Under the pieces are notes generated by a model. The model did not search any database, was not told where the DNA came from, and saw only the letters and a list, made by a program, of their open reading frames with translations. 64,000 nt of DNA from CAIVVT01 sp963757265. Its GTDB lineage: Bacteria > Acidobacteriota > Terriglobia > Bryobacterales > Bryobacteraceae. This document shows, one piece after another, positions 1-8,178 of this stretch (the first letter of the stretch is position 1; every line of letters begins with the position of its first letter). The translations under genes and the position numbers were made by a program. The stretch is taken from assembly GCA_963757265.1 (NCBI GenBank), contig CAVWRA010000006.1:992001-1056000 (forward strand). The letters run 5' to 3'.

Positions 1-1
1 C

Positions 2-868
2 GCGTGGTTCCGGCTGCGCCGGCGGATGACGAAAGAACTGGCCGTGCTGAGCGCCAGCCTGACATTGTATGGACTGGCGTCGATCGCGCTCTCGTGGCTG
101 ACGCTGAACGTGCTGGGCTGGAGCATGATGACGCAGTTTCAGCCGGCGCGGGCCGTGATTCTGGTCACACTCTTCGCGGTGGTGCTGGGCGGCGCGGCGG
201 CGTGGACGGCGGCCCAGCGCGGCGCCTGGCTGGAGAGCTTTGCCTGGCTGCTGCCGGTGTTCGCCATCCCTGCCAACAAGCTCGTGCTCGAGCTGTTCAC
301 GAATGCCGCTCGATATCCCGTCGTACTGAAGCGGCTGGTGCTGGTGATCGGTCTGGCGCTGGCGGGGGCGCTGGCAGCGGCGTGGGGACGGGGCGCGGCG
401 GGACGCCGGCAAAAATGCGCGCTGGCATTACTCGTGCCAGTGGCCGCGGCGTTCCTGATCCCGGGCTGGGGCCAGCTCGCGAACTACCCGCAATTGCACA
501 CGCCGCAACTCGATGCACTGGCCGCGTGGGCGCGCGGCGGCACGCGGCCCGACGCGCTGTATTTCTTCGCCGGCGCGGGCCACCAGGTAACGCCGGGCAT
601 GTTTCGCGTGGAAGCGCAACGCAGCCTGTTCGCGGACTGGAAGGGCGGCGGGCAGGTGAACCAGAACTGGGCCTTCGCGCGGGAGTGGATGCGCCGCTGG
701 AACTGGGCCAACCAGGCGCAGCCGCCATTGCGCACGCCCGCGGAGTACGCCGCGGCGGGCATCGACTTCCTTGTTGTGGGCGCGCAGGAAACCGTGCCGG
801 GCCTGCAGCCGGTGTATGAAAACGAAGCCTGGCGGGTGTTGGAGGTCAGAGCATCGGCCGGGCGCTGA
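2..868 (+). CDS. Membrane protein, 3' part only (5' end outside window)
   Basis: The frame is open to the left edge, so the ATG at 26 is probably internal and this is the C-terminal part of a longer protein. The visible ~288 residues contain about four hydrophobic helices in the first 155 residues, followed by a soluble tail of ~130 residues containing the segment TPAEYAAAGIDFLVVG. This layout, several membrane helices followed by a short extracytoplasmic domain, resembles the ends of large multi-membrane glycosyltransferase-like or DUF-type proteins, but no catalytic part is visible and no family is claimed. The 3' end overlaps the 3' end of the convergent ribokinase gene by 23 bp. Confidence 0.7.
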   Translation, partial: AWFRLRRRMTKELAVLSASLTLYGLASIALSWLTLNVLGWSMMTQFQPARAVILVTLFAVVLGGAAAWTAAQRGAWLESFAWLLPVFAIPANKLVLELFTNAARYPVVLKRLVLVIGLALAGALAAAWGRGAAGRRQKCALALLVPVAAAFLIPGWGQLANYPQLHTPQLDALAAWARGGTRPDALYFFAGAGHQVTPGMFRVEAQRSLFADWKGGGQVNQNWAFAREWMRRWNWANQAQPPLRTPAEYAAAGIDFLVVGAQETVPGLQPVYENEAWRVLEVRASAGR

Positions 869-1796
869 GAAACGCCTCGACCTCGTCGCGCGAGGGCGCC
901 GAGGATTGCGCTCCCAGCCGCGTCACCGAGATTGCGGCGGCTGCGTTGGCAAAGCGCAGCGCCGATGCGAGCGGCATTTTTTCGCATAATGCGACACCGA
1001 GGGCGGCGTTGAAAGTGTCGCCCGCGGCGGTGGCGTCCACGGCCTCCACCCGGAACCCGGGCGAGACGATCTCCGCGTCTCCATCAGCGTACAGGCAGCC
1101 CTGGTCGCCGAGCTTGACGACCACCGAGCGGGCCCCAAGTTGCCGCAACGCGGCGGCCATTTCGCGCGCTTCCGCAAAACCGACACGCGACGGCTGGCGG
1201 CCCAGCAGGATGCAGGCTTCGCTTTCGTTGGGCGTGAGCACATCCACCAGCGCCAGCAATGCGGCGGGCAATGGACGGGCGGGCGCCGGATCGAGCACCG
1301 TGGTCGCGCCGGCCTGGCGCGCGCGCTGCAACGCGGCTTCGACGGTGTTGAGCGGCGTCTCGAGCTGGAACAGCGCCACCGCGGAGGCGAGGTACACGCT
1401 GCGCACCGATTCGATGTCGGCGGGCGACAATTCGGCGTTGGCGCCGCCGGCCACGACGATCGAGTTCTGGCCCGCGCGTTCGACTGAGATCAGGGCGATG
1501 CCAGTGGGCTGGGAGTGCGTGGCGTGGACCGCGGAGACGTCAACGCCCGCCGAGGCCAGGCTGGCCTTCAGATGATCGGCGAACGGGTCGCAGCCGACGC
1601 GCCCGACCATGCACACGCGAATCGCGCGCGCCAGTTTGCCCGCGGCGCAGGCCTGGTTGGCGCCCTTGCCGCCGGGAATCATCCGGAAGTCGCGGCCCAG
1701 GACGGTTTGGCCGGGCGCGGGCAGGCGTTCGACCTGCACGACGAAATCCATGTTCAGGCTGCCGGTGACGGACAGAGTCGGGGTGGGGGAGGACAC
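846..1796 (-). CDS. rbsK: Ribokinase (PfkB family sugar kinase)
   Basis: ATP-dependent phosphorylation of ribose to ribose 5-phosphate in the cytoplasm. The N-terminal GSLNMDFVV, the GGKGANQA substrate-binding motif and the C-terminal DATAAGDTFNAAL signature (catalytic Asp in GD) are all present, in the usual ribokinase order and length (~316 aa). The GTG at 1796 is chosen because it places the GSLNMD strand close to the N terminus as in the family. An in-frame GTG at 1844 would add 16 residues rich in Arg that look non-native. No ribose transporter lies nearby, and the gene is convergent with the upstream membrane protein. Substrate could be another pentose or a nucleoside, which sequence alone does not settle. 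Confidence 0.9.
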   Translation of the reverse strand: MSSPTPTLSVTGSLNMDFVVQVERLPAPGQTVLGRDFRMIPGGKGANQACAAGKLARAIRVCMVGRVGCDPFADHLKASLASAGVDVSAVHATHSQPTGIALISVERAGQNSIVVAGGANAELSPADIESVRSVYLASAVALFQLETPLNTVEAALQRARQAGATTVLDPAPARPLPAALLALVDVLTPNESEACILLGRQPSRVGFAEAREMAAALRQLGARSVVVKLGDQGCLYADGDAEIVSPGFRVEAVDATAAGDTFNAALGVALCEKMPLASALRFANAAAAISVTRLGAQSSAPSRDEVEAFLSARPML

Positions 1797-1877
1797 GAAA
1801 GGTATTCTATGCGCTCCCCGGGCGCGGCGGGAGCCTGAGTACACGGTATCGGAAGTTCGCTAACGTATCGCAGGCTG

Positions 1878-1937
1878 AGCTTTCAGCCGTCAGCGAGCAG
1901 CGGTCAGCCAGGCGGGTTTGGCTGACGGCTGAGAGCT
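1878..1937. repeat. Inverted repeat, 17-bp arms
   Basis: Arms at 1878-1894 and 1921-1937 are complementary at 16 of 17 positions around a 26-bp centre. It lies in the gap between the ribokinase start and the DUF507 gene end. There is no T-tract, so it does not look like a simple intrinsic terminator. It is probably a dispersed REP-like palindrome. Confidence 0.6.
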
Positions 1938-1990
1938 GATCGCGGACGGCGATGCGTCGGATGCGACACTGGAATTCCGAACGTGAGTAC

Positions 1991-2578
1991 TCAGCGGCCG
2001 AGGTCGATGCCGTAATTTCTCAGTTCGTCGGCGTAGTAGCGCTTGTGGAGCAGGTCCCACTCCTCGGTGCCGTCCTGCACCTCGCGCTTCAACGTGCGGA
2101 TCTTGGCGCGCGCCGCCTTGTCGGCCTTGTCCTCGTTCTGCAGGATGTCGGAGATGACGCGCACAATCTCCAGCCGCAGGTCGTTCTCATTGCGGCGGAT
2201 GCGGCATTCGCGCGATTTCTTGAGAGCGATGAGCAGTTTGTGCGAGATCTCGTTGACCTTGTCGCGGCTCAGCCGCATCGGATCGCCGGTGTCGCGGCCC
2301 GCGGCGCGCACGATCTTGCGCTGCTGCACCAGCTGGTTCTTGATGCGCCGGAACATCTCCGAGTAGCTGATGGAGTTGTTGGCCATGTAGACGCTGTAGT
2401 CGTCGAGAATCGTCCGCACCTCGTCGTTGAGTTTGTCTTCGATGCTCATCTCATCCATTACGATGCCGACCAGGATCTCGCCGACCGCGGCGCGATTGGC
2501 GATCTCGATCATGTTGGAGGGAAGCCTGACGGCCACCTGCCGCCCGAGGTACTCGACGAACTCTTTGGCCAGCAGCAT
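1991..2578 (-). CDS. DUF507 family protein (two DUF507-like halves)
   Basis: Protein of 195 aa whose second half begins PMRLSRDKVNEISHKLL and ends EWDLLHKRYYADELRNYG. Both motifs are hallmarks of DUF507 (PF04368), which is normally ~90 aa. The first half (MLLAKEFVEYLGRQ onward, with DEMSIEDKLNDEVRTIL) aligns loosely to the same pattern, so the gene looks like an internal duplication or fusion of two units. Highly charged, no signal peptide or membrane helix, so cytoplasmic. Function is unknown. It is on the same strand as the DUF2203 and YjbQ genes but separated from them by a family A repeat hairpin. Confidence 0.85.
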   Translation of the reverse strand: MLLAKEFVEYLGRQVAVRLPSNMIEIANRAAVGEILVGIVMDEMSIEDKLNDEVRTILDDYSVYMANNSISYSEMFRRIKNQLVQQRKIVRAAGRDTGDPMRLSRDKVNEISHKLLIALKKSRECRIRRNENDLRLEIVRVISDILQNEDKADKAARAKIRTLKREVQDGTEEWDLLHKRYYADELRNYGIDLGR

Positions 2579-2667
2579 TGGAGGAACGCGGGGCGACTCG
2601 TTCGCGGGTCGCCTTTAACCAGTCTAGGGTTGTGGAGAAACGGGTGTCAAAAAGCGCGCGCCGCGAT

Positions 2668-2718
2668 CAGGGTCTGCTCACGCTCCGCCATCCGTTCGAG
2701 GAGCATGAACAGGCCCTA
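2668..2718. repeat. Family A repeat, short form (~51 bp hairpin)
   Basis: Arms at about 2668-2686 and 2701-2718 are imperfect inverted copies (14 of 18 core positions). The right ~33 bp closely match the right end of the 269-bp element at 26501-26769, including the CGCCATCCGTTCG block and the AGGCCCTA terminus. The terminal CTA (2716-2718) is the complement of the TAG stop codon of the DUF2203 gene. Confidence 0.75.
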
Positions 2719-3156
2719 GTGCGCGCCGCTGCCGCGGTGCTCGTCGAGAAACGTGGAATCGATGCGCTTGCGGCCCTGAAACCCGTCGTTCACACCGTGC
2801 CAGTACGCGATGGAGTCCTCGCCCAGCTTCCAGCACAGCAGGGCCTCCTGGCCGCGGTACAGCGTAGGGAAATCGACCAGCCCCGTATGCAGGTCCTTCA
2901 CCTGTACGCCGAGCTCGGAAAGGTCCTGCAGCGCCGCCTGCAGGCTCTCGGCGGCTCGCCCGCGCGACTCCTGCAAGTGGCCGACGCCCTCCCGATCCAC
3001 CGACACGCCGCCCATCGTCTGAATGCGCTGCCGCAGCGCCTCGAGCGTGGTTTCCGCCTCCGCATACCGGGCCCGCGCCTCCACGGCCGCGCGCAACAGC
3101 CGTTCCACTTCCGGGAGCAACCCGGAAGCCTGCTCGAAGTTGAAGTACCTTGCCAT
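2716..3156 (-). CDS. DUF2203 family protein
   Basis: Protein of 146 aa starting MARYFNFEQASGLLPEVERL. The F-E-A-LP start, the long central helix and the tail LCWKLGEDSIAYWHG (typical WxxGE-x-I-xYWH) match DUF2203 (PF09969). Function unknown; cytoplasmic and coiled-coil rich between residues 15 and 75. Start at 3156 is preceded by GGGACGGTGG, and the open frame further upstream is not family-like. It follows the YjbQ gene by 41 bp on the same strand, so co-transcription is likely. Its TAG stop lies inside the terminus of a family A repeat. Confidence 0.88.
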   Translation of the reverse strand: MARYFNFEQASGLLPEVERLLRAAVEARARYAEAETTLEALRQRIQTMGGVSVDREGVGHLQESRGRAAESLQAALQDLSELGVQVKDLHTGLVDFPTLYRGQEALLCWKLGEDSIAYWHGVNDGFQGRKRIDSTFLDEHRGSGAH

Positions 3157-3197
3157 GGCGGCCACCGTCCCGCGGCGGGTCCGAACGATTCCACTTC

Positions 3198-3701
3198 TTA
3201 GATGCCGCTGACCTGGACGGCGATGGAACGGCTGCGCGGGCCGTCGAATTCCGCCAGGATCAGGCTCTGCCACGTGCCCAGCAGCAGCGCCGCGTTGCGC
3301 ACCTGCAGGAGCAGCGTCTGGCCGAACAGGCTGCCCTTCAGATGGGAGTCCGCGTTGTGGCGCTCGCAATCGGAAAACTCCGGGTCATTGTGCTTGTAAT
3401 ACGCGTCCCGCGCCACAACCGAATTCATAAAACCTTTGAAGTCCTCCAGCAAGGCGTCCTGCCACTCGCCGACCGCCAGACCAGTCGTCGTGTGGAGCGA
3501 CTGCAGATGCACGATTCCGTCGGAGATTCCGCTGCGGCGCACGATCTCGTTGATCCGATCTGTGATGTTCATCAACTGGGTCCGCTCCGCGGTGATGAAA
3601 TCCACAATGCGGCTTTGAATGCGGAATCCGGGCGCGGCGTGCACCGTGGGAGTTGGAGCCGGTGACGAATGGCGGTTGGAATCGATGGGCAGAGCGCTCA
3701 T
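3198..3701 (-). CDS. YjbQ/UPF0047 family protein
   Basis: Protein of 167 aa with the UPF0047 pattern: LQSLHTTTGLAV near residue 70, the metal-binding-type run HNADSHLKGSLFGQTLLLQV, and the ending LGTWQSLILAEFDGPRSR. E. coli YjbQ is a single-domain jelly-roll-like protein with weak thiamine-phosphate synthase activity reported; the true role is unclear. About 25 extra residues precede the core, so an internal start is possible, but an AAGGAGG lies 13 nt upstream of the ATG at 3701. First gene of the probable YjbQ-DUF2203 unit. Confidence 0.9.
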   Translation of the reverse strand: MSALPIDSNRHSSPAPTPTVHAAPGFRIQSRIVDFITAERTQLMNITDRINEIVRRSGISDGIVHLQSLHTTTGLAVGEWQDALLEDFKGFMNSVVARDAYYKHNDPEFSDCERHNADSHLKGSLFGQTLLLQVRNAALLLGTWQSLILAEFDGPRSRSIAVQVSGI

Positions 3702-3804
3702 TAGTTGGAATGGACCTCCTTCTGTTATTGATCCGTAATTCGAGGCCCCGGTTTCAAAACAGTTTCGCGCGTGGCGAATGGGGGATTGGCCGCGTGCCTT
3801 CTGA

Positions 3805-3934
3805 CAGGTTGCGGAAAAAGCTGGTTGGCCAACTCCCTGACGGCGAGCGGCTCTGAAACGCGGTCATTGACTCGCGAGGGGTTGTCGGACCGCTCGAGTG
3901 TGGCGGCGGCGCGGAATGCCTTTTCAGCAGCCTG
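3805..3934. repeat. Terminal-inverted-repeat element (family D) enclosing one family C unit
   Basis: Imperfect 17-bp termini at 3805-3821 and 3918-3934 (about 14 of 17 complementary, core CAGG.TGC.GAAAA) bound 130 bp directly next to the ispG stop codon (TAA at 3937-3935). Inside, at about 3831-3862, is a reverse-strand copy of the family C repeat (complement of GTTTCAGAGCCGCTCG) that is the insertion target of the IS110 elements at 57-63 kb; this copy is empty. Confidence 0.6.
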
Positions 3935-5173
3935 TTAGACGATGGCTCCCGCCTCTTTGCGCGAATACCGCCGCTCCACGTAATCGTTGAGCATGGCCGT
4001 GAATTCTTCCACGATCTTCTCGCCACGCAGGGTCTTCACCAGGCGTCCATCCACGTACACCGGCGCCTTCGGCTCCTCAGCCGTGCCGGGCAGCGAAATC
4101 CCGATATCGGCGTGTTTCGATTCGCCGGGACCGTTCACGATGCAGCCCATAACCGCCACCCGCATCTCCTCCACGTGCGGGTAATGCTCCTTCCAGACGG
4201 GCATCTGCTGCCGCAGATAGGCCTGGATTTGTTGCGCCAGTTCCTGGAAGAAAGTCGAAGTGGTGCGGCCGCAACCCGGACAGGCGGCCACCTGCGGGGT
4301 GAAGCTGCGAATCGCCAGCGCCTGCAGAATCTGCTGGCACACGAGCACTTCCTCGGTGCGGTCGCCGTTCGGCGCGGGCGTCAGCGACACCCGGATCGTG
4401 TCGCCGATGCCTTCCTGCAACAGGATCGACAGCCCGGCAGTCGAGGCTACGATCCCCTTGGATCCCATGCCCGCTTCGGTCAGCCCGAGGTGCAGCGGGT
4501 AATCGCACTGCCGGGCCAGCATGCGATAGACGTCCACCAGGTCCTGGACATTCGAGACCTTGGCGCTGAGGATGATGCGGTCGTGGCCCAGGCCGTAGCT
4601 CTCGGCCAGGCGCGCCGAGTCCAGGGCGCTGGCCACGATGGCGCGTTGCATCACATCCCCGGCGCTGAGCGGGTCGGGCCGCTGCGCGTTTTCATCCATC
4701 ATCCGGGTCAGCAGAACCGCATCCAGCGACCCCCAGTTGACCCCGATCCGGACCGGCTTCCCGTGCTCGATGGCCGCCTCGATCATGGTCCTGAAATTGT
4801 CGTCGGTCCTCCGGCCGATGCTGACATTGCCAGGATTTATGCGGTACTTGGCGAGAGCTTTGGCACATTCGGGATACTTCTTTAGCAGAATATGACCGTT
4901 GTAGTGGAAGTCGCCGATGATCGGCACGCGGCAGCCATACAAGCGCAGCGTGTCCACGATCGCCGGGACCGCGCGCGCCGCCTCCTCGGTATTCACCGTC
5001 ACCCTCACCAGTTCGGAGCCGGCCTGCGCCAGCGCGAGCGCCTGGCTGACCGTGGCGCTGACGTCCGCGGTGTCGGTATTGGTCATCGATTGCACGGCAA
5101 TGGGGTTCGATCCGCCGATGCCCACGCCATCCACCGCCGTTGCAATCGACTTCCGCCGTTGAATTTGTGCCAT
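3935..5173 (-). CDS. ispG: 4-hydroxy-3-methylbut-2-en-1-yl diphosphate synthase (flavodoxin/ferredoxin)
   Basis: Converts MEcPP to HMBPP, the penultimate step of the MEP isoprenoid pathway, in the cytoplasm. At 412 aa it is the normal bacterial length without the plant-type insert. The N-terminal TIM barrel carries IAVQSMTNTDT, GDFHYN and RINPGN; the C-terminal reductase-like domain carries the [4Fe-4S] cysteines in CPGCGR and MGCIVNGPGES. The start at 5173 is preceded by GGAGG at 5-6 nt. The gene is monocistronic in this window, and a terminal-inverted-repeat element abuts its stop codon. Confidence 0.97.
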   Translation of the reverse strand: MAQIQRRKSIATAVDGVGIGGSNPIAVQSMTNTDTADVSATVSQALALAQAGSELVRVTVNTEEAARAVPAIVDTLRLYGCRVPIIGDFHYNGHILLKKYPECAKALAKYRINPGNVSIGRRTDDNFRTMIEAAIEHGKPVRIGVNWGSLDAVLLTRMMDENAQRPDPLSAGDVMQRAIVASALDSARLAESYGLGHDRIILSAKVSNVQDLVDVYRMLARQCDYPLHLGLTEAGMGSKGIVASTAGLSILLQEGIGDTIRVSLTPAPNGDRTEEVLVCQQILQALAIRSFTPQVAACPGCGRTTSTFFQELAQQIQAYLRQQMPVWKEHYPHVEEMRVAVMGCIVNGPGESKHADIGISLPGTAEEPKAPVYVDGRLVKTLRGEKIVEEFTAMLNDYVERRYSRKEAGAIV

Positions 5174-5386
5174 CCCACCTCCGTAATATTCCAGTTTAAC
5201 AAGCGCTCAGTTTCGCATTTATTTCAAGCATTAAAACGGCCTGATTGCGGGTTAATTTTCATCTATTTCAGACCGCATGTCTTATACTGGTTACAGGATC
5301 TGGGAACGTCCGGCGGTCCCAAGTGACGGTCACCGCATGAGGCGCCGTCAAACGTCTGAGTCCAGTACATTCTGGAGATGCAAGCT

Positions 5387-5782
5387 ATGGACTCGATGAT
5401 TCATCCGGCTCGTAAAGCCATTCTTTTCCACCTGGAAGAGAAATTGGAAGCTGAACTGGCGGCGTGCCTCGCCGCCGCATCGTGTCGCGTTCAGCGCTGC
5501 CCGGCTGCTTCGTCCGTTGTTTCGGGGGATCTGGTCTTTTGCACTACCGGTCCTGCCTTCCACGCCGCGAAGGCGATGTTTCCGCATCTGCCGGTGATCG
5601 TGGTGAGCCGTTTGCCCGAAACCGACGAGTGGCTGGACGCGCTGGAAGCCGGCGCTGCGGACTACTGCGCCCCTCCGTTCGAGATGGTCCATCTGCGCTG
5701 GTTGATCGAGACGCATGCCGGCGGGATGCGGCCAGCCCCCCTCCGGGAGCAGCCGCGCGCCGCATCGGCAGCCGCGGCCTGA
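5387..5782 (+). CDS. Degenerate response-regulator receiver-like protein
   Basis: Protein of 131 aa. The second half reads as strands 4 and 5 of a CheY-like receiver: LPVIVVSRLPETDEW, then ALEAGAADYCAPPF, matching the usual S/T switch, GA-DY and K-P-F region, but with Ala in place of the conserved Lys. The strand that normally ends in the phosphoacceptor Asp reads GDLVFCTT, so the phosphorylation site is missing. The start at 5387 is chosen because GGAG at 5374-5377 is 9 nt away; the ATG at 5378 is directly against it. No partner kinase or output domain is nearby. Likely phosphorylation-independent. Confidence 0.65.
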   Translation: MDSMIHPARKAILFHLEEKLEAELAACLAAASCRVQRCPAASSVVSGDLVFCTTGPAFHAAKAMFPHLPVIVVSRLPETDEWLDALEAGAADYCAPPFEMVHLRWLIETHAGGMRPAPLREQPRAASAAAA

Positions 5783-6040
5783 TTCGCTGCCTATTCGCCG
5801 ACGGCCGCCCGGTCTGCCCATATCATCCGGGACGAGCGACACCAGTGTCCAGACGTCCGTAGAGTGACCGGGCTGGACCATTCCCCGTGGGCCGCCGGGC
5901 GGGCATCCCGCCGCCAACTCGCCCCTACTCCCGCCTGACGGGCGAATCCCTGGCCGCCGCGCTGCATCCTCATATCCAGGGGCCGCTCCAGGGGCCGCTC
6001 CGGCCTCACGCTATACTTTTGATAGAGAGGGCTTTTCGGA

Positions 6041-7063
6041 TTGGCTTGGAAGACATATCTCCGCTGGGCTGCCCACGCGCAGTTGCTCCCCGTTCTCGAA
6101 AATGGCGAGGAGATCCTGGTCGGCGGCCAGGCCGTGATGGAGGGCGTCATGATGCGCGCCCCGCACAGCTATTGCGTCGCCGTGCGCCTCCCCGACGGAT
6201 CCTTCGCCACCGAACAGGCCCAACTGGATAAGCTCTCCGACAAATACCCGATCTTCAAGGTCCCGCTGGTCCGCGGCGTCGGCACGCTGGTCTATTCCCT
6301 GTGGCTGGGCCTGAAAGCCCTGCGCTTCTCCGCCAATGTCATGTTGCAGGCGGAAGCGGCGCGGGAAGCCGCCGAGAAGGGGCAAACTCCGGCCGGCGTC
6401 GATCCGAAGAAGGGCAGCGGCGAAATGCCCTGGTGGGCCATCGCCCTGCAGATCGTTTTCAGCCTCGGCTTTTTCATCGTCATGTACAAGTTCATCCCGC
6501 TGCTGATCGCGACCGCGGTGCAGAAGAACTTCCCAGCGCTCAGCGGTTGGATCGCCTTCAACCTCGTGGACGGCGTGGCGCGCCTGGCCATCTTCCTCGG
6601 TTTCCTGTGGCTGCTCTCGCGATCGGCCGACATTCACCGCGTGTTCGAGTATCACGGCGCCGAGCACCGCGTCGTGTTCAACTTCGAGTCCGGCCGCCCG
6701 CTGACGGTCGCCAATGCCCAGAGCTTCACCACCTGGCATCCGCGCTGCGGCACCAGCTTCCTGCTGGTGGTGATGCTGGTCTCCATCGCCGTCTACGCGC
6801 TGATACCGACGCCGACGTTCTGGCTGCGGTTTCTGACCCGCATCCTGGCCCTGCCGCTGATCATGGGCCTGAGCTACGAGATCATCCGTTTCGCGGCCAA
6901 ACACAAGGGCGGATTCCTGGCCCTGATCACCGCCCCGGGGCTGTGGCTGCAGCGCATCACCACCCAGCCTCCGTCCGACGATCAGACCGCGGTCGCCATC
7001 CGCGCGCTCGAGGGAGCAATGGAGATTGAGCAGCGGGCCGGCGGAGAACTGGTGATTGCCTGA
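6041..7063 (+). CDS. DUF1385 family membrane protein (YqhQ-like)
   Basis: Protein of 340 aa with the DUF1385 signature VGGQAVMEGVMMRAP near the N terminus, YHGAEHRVVFNFE mid-protein and WHPRCGTSFLLVVM, with four or so membrane helices between and after. Conserved His/Cys suggest metal binding; biochemical role unknown. TTG start at 6041 preceded by GAGAGGG about 10 nt upstream. The stop overlaps the prfA start by one base (TGATG), and the DUF1385-prfA-prmC order is a recurrent bacterial arrangement, so the three are very probably one transcript. Confidence 0.9.
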   Translation: MAWKTYLRWAAHAQLLPVLENGEEILVGGQAVMEGVMMRAPHSYCVAVRLPDGSFATEQAQLDKLSDKYPIFKVPLVRGVGTLVYSLWLGLKALRFSANVMLQAEAAREAAEKGQTPAGVDPKKGSGEMPWWAIALQIVFSLGFFIVMYKFIPLLIATAVQKNFPALSGWIAFNLVDGVARLAIFLGFLWLLSRSADIHRVFEYHGAEHRVVFNFESGRPLTVANAQSFTTWHPRCGTSFLLVVMLVSIAVYALIPTPTFWLRFLTRILALPLIMGLSYEIIRFAAKHKGGFLALITAPGLWLQRITTQPPSDDQTAVAIRALEGAMEIEQRAGGELVIA

Positions 7064-8178
7064 TGGAATTATCGAAACAACTGGACGACGTCGAAAGACG
7101 CTTCGAGGCGCTCAACGCCGCCATGGCCGACCCGGCTGTGACCAACGACCCCGACGAGTACCGCAAGACGGCCAAGGCGCGCCGCGATCTGGAAGAGATC
7201 GTCACCCTGTACCGCGAATATAAAAAAATCGTCGAGGATCTCGAGGGCGCGCGTCTCATGGCCGCCGAGGACGACGCGGAACTGCTGGCCATGGCGCAGG
7301 AAGAGATCGCCCGCCTCGAGCCCGCAATTGCGAAGTACACCGAAGACCTGAAGCTGCTGCTGCTGCCCAAGGACCCCAACGACGAGAAGAACGTCCTGCT
7401 CGAGATCCGCGCCGGCGCCGGCGGCGACGAGGCCAGCCTTTTCGCGGCGGAAGTTTTCCGCATGTACTCGCGCTATGCCGAAGCGCACCGTTGGAAGGTC
7501 GAGGTGACCTCGTCCAGCGACTCCTCGGCCGGCGGCGCCAAGGAAGTCATCGCGCTGATCAACGGCGACCGGGTTTATTCGCGGCTGAAGTACGAGAGCG
7601 GCGTGCACCGCGTGCAGCGCGTGCCGGTCACCGAACAGCAGGGCCGCATACACACCTCGACCATCACCGTGGCCGTGCTGCCCGAAGCCGACGACGTCGA
7701 TATCAAGATCGAGCCCAAGGACATACGCATCGACACCTTCTGCTCCTCGGGCCCCGGCGGCCAGTCGGTGAACACGACGTATTCGGCCGTGCGCATCACC
7801 CACCTCCCGACGGGCCTGGTGGTGAGTTGCCAGGACGAGAAGTCGCAGATCAAGAATCGTTCCAAAGCCGAGCGCGTGCTGCGCTCGCGACTCTACGATC
7901 TGGAGATGGAGAAGCAGGCCCAGGCCATCGGCGCCGACCGCCGCAGCCAGGTCGGCACCGGCGACCGCAGTGAGAAGATCCGCACTTACAATTTCAAAGA
8001 GAACCGGATCACCGACCACCGCATCGGCCTGACGCTATATCAGCTCGACAAGGTGATGGAAGGCGGCCTGGACGAGCTGATCTCCGCCTGCACGAATTTC
8101 TACAACGCCCGCAAGCTGCAGGAGCAGGCCGACGCCGCCGGCGATGAAAGTAGAAACCGCGCTCCAGCAAGGGCGTGA
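7063..8178 (+). CDS. prfA: Peptide chain release factor 1
   Basis: Reads UAA and UAG stop codons and triggers peptidyl-tRNA hydrolysis on the ribosome. At 371 aa it is full length. Domain 3 contains SGPGGQSVNTTYSAVRITH with the catalytic GGQ loop near residue 240, and the preceding region EIRAGAGGDEASLFAAE is the class I release factor hallmark. The next gene, prmC, methylates the GGQ glutamine, which explains the coupling. The start overlaps the DUF1385 stop, and the end overlaps the prmC start by 35 bp. Confidence 0.97.
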   Translation: MELSKQLDDVERRFEALNAAMADPAVTNDPDEYRKTAKARRDLEEIVTLYREYKKIVEDLEGARLMAAEDDAELLAMAQEEIARLEPAIAKYTEDLKLLLLPKDPNDEKNVLLEIRAGAGGDEASLFAAEVFRMYSRYAEAHRWKVEVTSSSDSSAGGAKEVIALINGDRVYSRLKYESGVHRVQRVPVTEQQGRIHTSTITVAVLPEADDVDIKIEPKDIRIDTFCSSGPGGQSVNTTYSAVRITHLPTGLVVSCQDEKSQIKNRSKAERVLRSRLYDLEMEKQAQAIGADRRSQVGTGDRSEKIRTYNFKENRITDHRIGLTLYQLDKVMEGGLDELISACTNFYNARKLQEQADAAGDESRNRAPARA

